Assembly: GCA_002471375.1 (NCBI GenBank) | Contig: DKPV01000102.1 | Coordinates: forward strand, 10,248-21,302 | Direction: 5' to 3' | Length of the DNA: 11,055 nt | Source of the DNA: Flavobacteriales bacterium UBA7325 | GTDB taxonomy: Bacteria > Bacteroidota > Bacteroidia > Flavobacteriales_D > Crocinitomicaceae | Shown here: positions 6,984 through 11,055 of the stretch, piece by piece | Position numbering within the stretch: the stretch's first letter is position 1 | Layout of the letters: each line of letters begins with the position of its first letter | Program-made: the position numbers and the translations under genes | The notes under the pieces: generated by a model | Database searches by the model: none | Told to the model about the DNA's origin: nothing | The model's input: only the letters and a program-made list of their open reading frames with translations

Positions 6984-7579
6984 ATGAAGAGGAATCTTAT
7001 TTTGGCACTTTTAGTTAGCCTACCTGTTATATCTTTCGGTCAACAAGTAAAGATGTTAGTTATGCTCAGTTTGACAATGGCCATCAATACCCTTTGATTG
7101 TTTTTAATAACAAAGCTGTGGAACTTTCCATCAATGAAGATATTGAAAAATCTGTAGTACATTACAAGGATCGTGAATTCTGTATAGGCCAATCAGGGTT
7201 CGTTCAAAAAACTAGCTTCATCCAAATTCACATTTATACGAGCTGCATCGACATGTTAGAAAGTGAGAATAACTACCATCTTTACGATTTGGAATCAGGA
7301 GAACGCTGCACAGTGTCATACATGCTCAATGACCGAGTTCAAAAAGAGTTCTATACCTTCTTCAAATCAAGAATAGGGTCATATTCTAGTTCACACTCCA
7401 TTCAGCTTAATTAGGATGAGTCGAATAAGGTAAATTTAATAGATGTTAATGATTTCAGCACCATCTTTGAAACAGACGGCATACAGTTCACATCAAAAAC
7501 AATAGAATCTTTGGCTGGGAAAAAGATATTTATTTCTTGGACGGACATCCAAACCTATCTTAAGATAGCATATATTTAG
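6984..7579 (+). pseudogene. Broken gene for a secreted protein, frameshift plus stop
   Basis: The ATG at 6984 opens a clear Sec signal peptide (MKRNLILALLVSLPVISFGQQ). That frame soon ends at a TGA near 7095. After about 7045-7052 the coding-like text moves to the -1 frame, reading DVSYAQFDNGHQYPLIVFNN and continuing to TAG 7412-7414. The same frame then resumes without a new start (DESNKVNLIDVNDF...) for 54 codons to TAG 7577-7579. Joined, the pieces make about 198 residues, plausibly a periplasmic or secreted protein with four cysteines in the middle part. One indel and one nonsense change explain the interruptions. No family is recognised. No TAnnTTTG promoter is visible in 6863-6983, and that stretch holds nothing else I can support. 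The final stop overlaps the convergent tamL stop by 3-4 bases. Intact neighbouring long genes argue against general sequencing error, though a local error cannot be excluded. Confidence 0.6.
7555..7568. repeat. 14-bp perfect palindrome at convergent gene ends
   Basis: CTATCTTAAGATAG reads the same on both strands. It lies within the last codons of the decayed plus-strand gene and just beyond the tamL stop. As RNA it could fold only a 5-bp stem with a TTAA loop and has no T-run on either side, so any terminator role is weak. Confidence 0.35.
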
Positions 7580-10299
7580 AAGGGATAACCAATACCAAAG
7601 TGTAGTTGCGGTGCAAATGGTTTTGGTAAATACTTTAAGTAAATCTTGTTTCCGTTAGCATCGATCCCAGGAAAAGCAAGCTCCCCCTCCGCTTCATATG
7701 CTGCTCTACTTTGAAAAATCCATTGAGCCCCTTTTGGTAGCGCTGGATTTCTCAGTGGAATACCTAGATCAACTCGAATTACAAAGAAGCCTAAATCAAA
7801 ACGAAGTCCAAATCCTGCTGCAACTCCGAACTGCTTATACCAATCTTTCGTAAATTGCCCTCCTACTCTATTTGTGTCTTCAGCCACGGTCCAAATATTA
7901 CCCGCATCAACGAAGAGTGCGCCTTTTAAGGCCTCTGTGATTCCAAAACGATACTCAGCAGATCCACCGATACGAATGTCACCAACTTGTGTCGCTGTAC
8001 GATTCGTATCAAGGTAATACTTGTAATCTCCCGGCCCTAATGCTCGTGCCTTCCAACCTCTGTTATCATTTGCTCCACCTGCGAAAAAGCTGTAATCATA
8101 AGGCAATGAGCGCGTAGAATTCCCATAAGGTATTCCTCCACCCGCATTCAAATGAAAGTTTAAACTCCTTGATTTACCAACCGGCTGCGAGACGATGAGC
8201 TCATTGTCAATTCGAGAAAACTGTGAGTATCCAACTCCGAAGATCGTACGCTGCCCATCGGCTAATGTGTCCTGCGATTTCTTGAAGAATGACAGCATGT
8301 TTCCTGCCGCATCGAAATTTGAGTTAAAGTAAACCGACGTTTTGCTGTCCAAATTTCGTTTCTTCGATTTCCCCTCCTTATTCAAGGTATTCCTATTCTC
8401 TGGATTAAGATTGACTTCAAACCTAAACTTCCAATCTTGCCAAATAAATTGATCACTATAGGTGTTCAGAAGAAACAAATCATTCAAGCCTGTTAAAGTC
8501 TGTTCAAATTCTGGACTCTTTTCAATATTCACGAACTTGATCACCGAAGCAAATGGTAATCCTGCATTGAAAATTTGAGTTTTAGAAACATAGAATTCAT
8601 ACAGGTAATTCAACTGAAATATTCCTTGTGAGAAATCATCACGCTTTTGAAAATTGTAGGCCGTTGATATAATTGTCTTTGGTCTATGTCGCTTGGACAA
8701 TTTTGTTAGTCTAATTGGCAATAACCCAGGAACAGCCAAAGAAAGACTTGGGCCGAACTCGAATGTATTAAAACTTCTGCCCGCAGTCTGAATCGACCCA
8801 CCATCAAGGGTCTGGTCAAAAATTGGTGGTTGCGATTCAAATCCGCCAGAAAAGGCGAGCACTAGTTTTTCTCCACCTCGAAACAAATTTCTATTTGTAT
8901 AATTCACAGACGCCGAGACACCTAAGAATCCATTCGAGTTCGTCGCCTGAGGTTCGATACCAAAACTTTGTCGTTTAGAAGGGACTAAGTAATAGTGAGC
9001 ATCCAATTGATTTGTTCCTTCAACTTCAACCAAGACGGTTTTTATCGTTTGAAAAAGGCCTAGTTGGAGTAAACGAGTGTAGGAACGCTCGACATAATAT
9101 CCTTTGTAGTAATTTGATTTCTCCAGATAGTTCTGCGACTCAAGGACACCTGGTTTCAAGAACAACTCTCCATTATAGGTGAAATTTGCGATCCTCAAGG
9201 GATCGATCTCATCTGTTCCAGGCATCATCATGGACTTGTAAACCAAGGTATCATTGGTTCTGATGAATTGTCCTTCTTCAATACTTAAACCCATATCTCT
9301 CATCGTAGAAGCAAAACTCCCATCGAAGAGTGTGGTATCAGCAATATGAAAATAGACATCGCGTATAAATGTCAACTGATGATCCAATCCTATTAGCGTA
9401 TCCGGGTTATAAGATGGTCGCACTAAGCGATTTTCAAAGACTAGACCGAGTGAAACTTTCATAGATTGATTATTCGTATCAGCTCGGAAACTCAAATGAC
9501 TCGCACTAAATCCATAATAGGCAGTGTTGCGCATAAAAGTCGCAACGTCATATCGGTAATCATCCAAAATATCAGCATCGAAGGGCTGCCCAATAAATGG
9601 ATCTTGCTCTAGCTTCGACACATACTTTTTGTAGCTTGCCACGATAGAAGCATTATCCGAAATGATATAAACGCTATCGATCATGTATTGCTCTCCGGTA
9701 ATCACGTCGTAAGAGACAATGGCCTTTCGATTGTCCTTATAGCGCACAAGTCCTGAGACACTTCCGTAATAATACCCTTTGCTTCTAATGTATGCGGATA
9801 ATTGTTCTAGCGTTTTCTCGTATGGAATACTATCAAAAACTACTGGCGGATGTCCAATTTTGTATTTGAACCATTCTCTGAAAAACATCCTAGGATTAAT
9901 TGTATCCTTCAAGGGAATGATCTTCTGAGTATAGAGTGTCTCTCCTTTAGCTCTTGCTTTGGCTATTCGTTTCGAATTTATCGTATTTTGTTTCGCTCGT
10001 TTCTTATCATTCTTTTTATGGAGCTTGGCATTCTTGCGAGTTCTCTTCTTCGCAACACGTGTAGAATCAACCATGTTATACGAGAGGAGTTTCCACTTAA
10101 TGCCAGCCTGCTTATGATTTGGCTGCTGTCTTATTATTTCTTCAAGACCAGCTTGATCCATTTTACCTCCAGAAGAAGTGATTTCATTTTTCTTAAGAAG
10201 ATACTTTCCTTCCGGGACATATTTCGTTTGCCTACATGCACTGAATGCAGTAATCAATATTAAGAGAATAGTTGTATGTTTGAGGCCTTGTATCAACAA
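7576..10299 (-). CDS. tamL: TamL-type lipidated Omp85 outer-membrane protein
   Basis: Omp85/BamA-TamA superfamily protein, expected to sit in the outer membrane and help insert or export envelope proteins, usually with a TamB partner (not in this window). Length is 907 residues. The N-terminus has a signal peptide ending in TAFSAC with C22 as likely lipidated cysteine; the -3 residue is F, slightly off the lipobox. This lipoprotein form marks the Bacteroidota TamL group. A Lys/Arg-rich stretch (81-118) precedes POTRA-like repeats (about 150-440). The C-terminal barrel (about 445-907) carries the Omp85 signatures GGANDNRGW (741-749, R747) and LFVDAGNIW (795-803), and ends in GIGYPF with terminal F907. 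No ATG is available: an in-frame TAG at 10308-10306 bounds the N-terminus and the first M is residue 47, so TTG at 10299 (or TTG at 10296) must start it. Fold secure; TamL subtype likely. Confidence 0.88.
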   Translation of the reverse strand: MLIQGLKHTTILLILITAFSACRQTKYVPEGKYLLKKNEITSSGGKMDQAGLEEIIRQQPNHKQAGIKWKLLSYNMVDSTRVAKKRTRKNAKLHKKNDKKRAKQNTINSKRIAKARAKGETLYTQKIIPLKDTINPRMFFREWFKYKIGHPPVVFDSIPYEKTLEQLSAYIRSKGYYYGSVSGLVRYKDNRKAIVSYDVITGEQYMIDSVYIISDNASIVASYKKYVSKLEQDPFIGQPFDADILDDYRYDVATFMRNTAYYGFSASHLSFRADTNNQSMKVSLGLVFENRLVRPSYNPDTLIGLDHQLTFIRDVYFHIADTTLFDGSFASTMRDMGLSIEEGQFIRTNDTLVYKSMMMPGTDEIDPLRIANFTYNGELFLKPGVLESQNYLEKSNYYKGYYVERSYTRLLQLGLFQTIKTVLVEVEGTNQLDAHYYLVPSKRQSFGIEPQATNSNGFLGVSASVNYTNRNLFRGGEKLVLAFSGGFESQPPIFDQTLDGGSIQTAGRSFNTFEFGPSLSLAVPGLLPIRLTKLSKRHRPKTIISTAYNFQKRDDFSQGIFQLNYLYEFYVSKTQIFNAGLPFASVIKFVNIEKSPEFEQTLTGLNDLFLLNTYSDQFIWQDWKFRFEVNLNPENRNTLNKEGKSKKRNLDSKTSVYFNSNFDAAGNMLSFFKKSQDTLADGQRTIFGVGYSQFSRIDNELIVSQPVGKSRSLNFHLNAGGGIPYGNSTRSLPYDYSFFAGGANDNRGWKARALGPGDYKYYLDTNRTATQVGDIRIGGSAEYRFGITEALKGALFVDAGNIWTVAEDTNRVGGQFTKDWYKQFGVAAGFGLRFDLGFFVIRVDLGIPLRNPALPKGAQWIFQSRAAYEAEGELAFPGIDANGNKIYLKYLPKPFAPQLHFGIGYPF
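10275..10282 (+). promoter_or_regulatory. Candidate methyltransferase promoter, TATGTTTG
   Basis: TATGTTTG matches TAnnTTTG on the plus strand, 60 bases before the GTG start and inside the first codons of divergent tamL. No TTG-type -33 element is seen at the usual spacing. A single 8-base degenerate match can be chance. Confidence 0.35.
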
Positions 10300-10314
10300 T
10301 CTGATCTATTTGAA

Positions 10315-10322
10315 CAAAAATA
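10315..10322 (-). promoter_or_regulatory. Candidate tamL promoter, TATTTTTG
   Basis: The minus strand reads TATTTTTG, matching TAnnTTTG, ending only 15 bases before the proposed TTG start. If used, the mRNA leader would be about 10 bases or less. No clear -33 TTG is present; GTTTACGTTT lies about where it would fall. Confidence 0.45.
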
Positions 10323-10341
10323 GGTAAATAGAAACGTAAAC

Positions 10342-11052
10342 GTGGAACCACTCTCTAAAAATAAGGTTAAATTAATTCGATCACTTCGATTGAAAAAAAA
10401 TCGTATTTCCGAAGGATTATTCGTTGTTGAAGGAGATAAAATGGTTCGGGAAATCATTGACTCTCATCCTGACTTAGTAGAGTTCATTTGTACTACACAG
10501 GACGAACGCCTCCCTGTCCATTCTTTTCATACTGATGTTCGGACAATGAAAGAAATTACCACACTCACCAATCCACCTTCGTTATTGGCCGTCATTAAGA
10601 AAGTAAATCTTCCTCAATCCGATAAAGGAATTATTCTAGCGTTAGATGGGATACAAGATCCAGGGAACCTAGGAACTATAATTCGCACTGCAGATTGGTT
10701 TGGAATAAAGCAGATTATCTGTTCCAAAGAAACTGTAGATTGCTACAATCCTAAAGTAGTTCAATCAACAATGGGTTCCATTTTCAGACTTCGAATTGAT
10801 TATTTAGACCTCAATGAATACATGACGAATTGTGATCTCCCGGTATACGGAGCGCTTCTCGATGGTAAAAACATGTATGAAACGACCTTTGAGAAAAATG
10901 CTCTTTTGCTTATAGGCAATGAAGGAAATGGCATCTCAGGGGATTTGTTACCCAGAATAACCTACCCCATATTAATTCCTCAACACGGAGAGGCTGAATC
11001 GCTCAATGCATCAATTGCGACAGCAATTATTCTTGCAGAGTTCAAAAGATGA
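10342..11052 (+). CDS. TrmH/SpoU-family RNA 2'-O-methyltransferase
   Basis: Transfers a methyl group from S-adenosylmethionine to a ribose 2'-OH in rRNA or tRNA; cytoplasmic, dimeric SPOUT-class enzyme with a C-terminal trefoil knot. The 236-residue protein is complete. Residues about 20-90 look like the SpoU substrate-binding domain (FVVEGDKMVREI, then NPPSLLAVIK). The knot has motif 1 LDGIQDPGNLGTIIRTADWF (101-120, with N109 and catalytic-type R115), motif 2 LLIGNEGNGIS (189-199) and motif 3 IPQHGEAESLNASIATAI (212-229). The start is GTG at 10342: an in-frame TAG at 10321-10323 lies upstream and the next ATG would remove 33 residues of the substrate domain. It is divergent from tamL with a 42-base gap. 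The substrate (for example 23S rRNA G2251 as in RlmB, or a tRNA) cannot be decided from sequence alone, so no symbol is given. Confidence 0.93.
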   Translation: MEPLSKNKVKLIRSLRLKKNRISEGLFVVEGDKMVREIIDSHPDLVEFICTTQDERLPVHSFHTDVRTMKEITTLTNPPSLLAVIKKVNLPQSDKGIILALDGIQDPGNLGTIIRTADWFGIKQIICSKETVDCYNPKVVQSTMGSIFRLRIDYLDLNEYMTNCDLPVYGALLDGKNMYETTFEKNALLLIGNEGNGISGDLLPRITYPILIPQHGEAESLNASIATAIILAEFKR

Positions 11053-11055
11053 GAT

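Noticed and set aside
7094..7414. A free-standing 106-codon gene
   Set aside because: Its frame extends upstream to the signal-peptide junction and resumes after the TAG, so it is better read as the middle piece of one broken gene. Its first codon lies inside a continuing coding-like stretch.
9850..10263. Plus-strand ORF of 137 codons
   Set aside because: It is antisense to the tamL N-terminal region. Its apparent hydrophobic stretches arise from the complement of Lys-rich codons, and no promoter or family match supports it.
10332..10343. Tandem AAACGT x2 in the divergent gap
   Set aside because: Two 6-base copies are too short and too few to support a binding site.

Overview
The window looks like a piece of a Bacteroidota chromosome, most likely Flavobacteriales-like. 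The evidence is moderate A+T content, start codons preceded by AT-rich leaders rather than Shine-Dalgarno sites, several copies of the Bacteroidota promoter element TAnnTTTG, and a lipoprotein-type TamA homologue (TamL) characteristic of this phylum. It is mostly core housekeeping sequence. I found no CRISPR array, tRNA, rRNA, insertion sequence, phage gene or toxin-antitoxin pair, and no convincing new multi-gene system.

Layout: positions 1-4019 hold four minus-strand genes read right to left: fbaA (class II fructose-bisphosphate aldolase), accD (acetyl-CoA carboxylase beta subunit), rpsO (ribosomal protein S15) and pnp (polynucleotide phosphorylase, whose 3' end lies outside the window). 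fbaA and rpsO each have a TAnnTTTG promoter. A strong hairpin with a T-run lies between rpsO and pnp, followed by a pnp leader with two incompatible stems. Positions 4020-4567 contain no intact gene, but do contain a good plus-strand promoter followed by the wreck of a small lipoprotein gene. Next comes a complete UvrD/PcrA helicase (4568-6862, plus). Positions 6984-7579 hold a second decayed gene for a secreted protein, with one frameshift and one in-frame stop; its last codon overlaps the end of the convergent gene. tamL (7576-10299, minus) encodes a 907-residue lipidated Omp85 protein. It is divergent from a complete SPOUT/TrmH-family RNA methyltransferase (10342-11052, plus).

How the genes relate: rpsO-pnp couples a ribosomal protein with the exoribonuclease that often regulates itself through its own leader. 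fbaA-accD joins glycolysis to the first committed step of fatty acid synthesis. The tamL and methyltransferase genes share a 42-bp divergent control region and both lack an ATG start. The least explained points are the two-stem pnp leader, the two decayed exported-protein genes on either side of the helicase, the pair of non-ATG starts, and a very basic insert near the TamL N-terminus.
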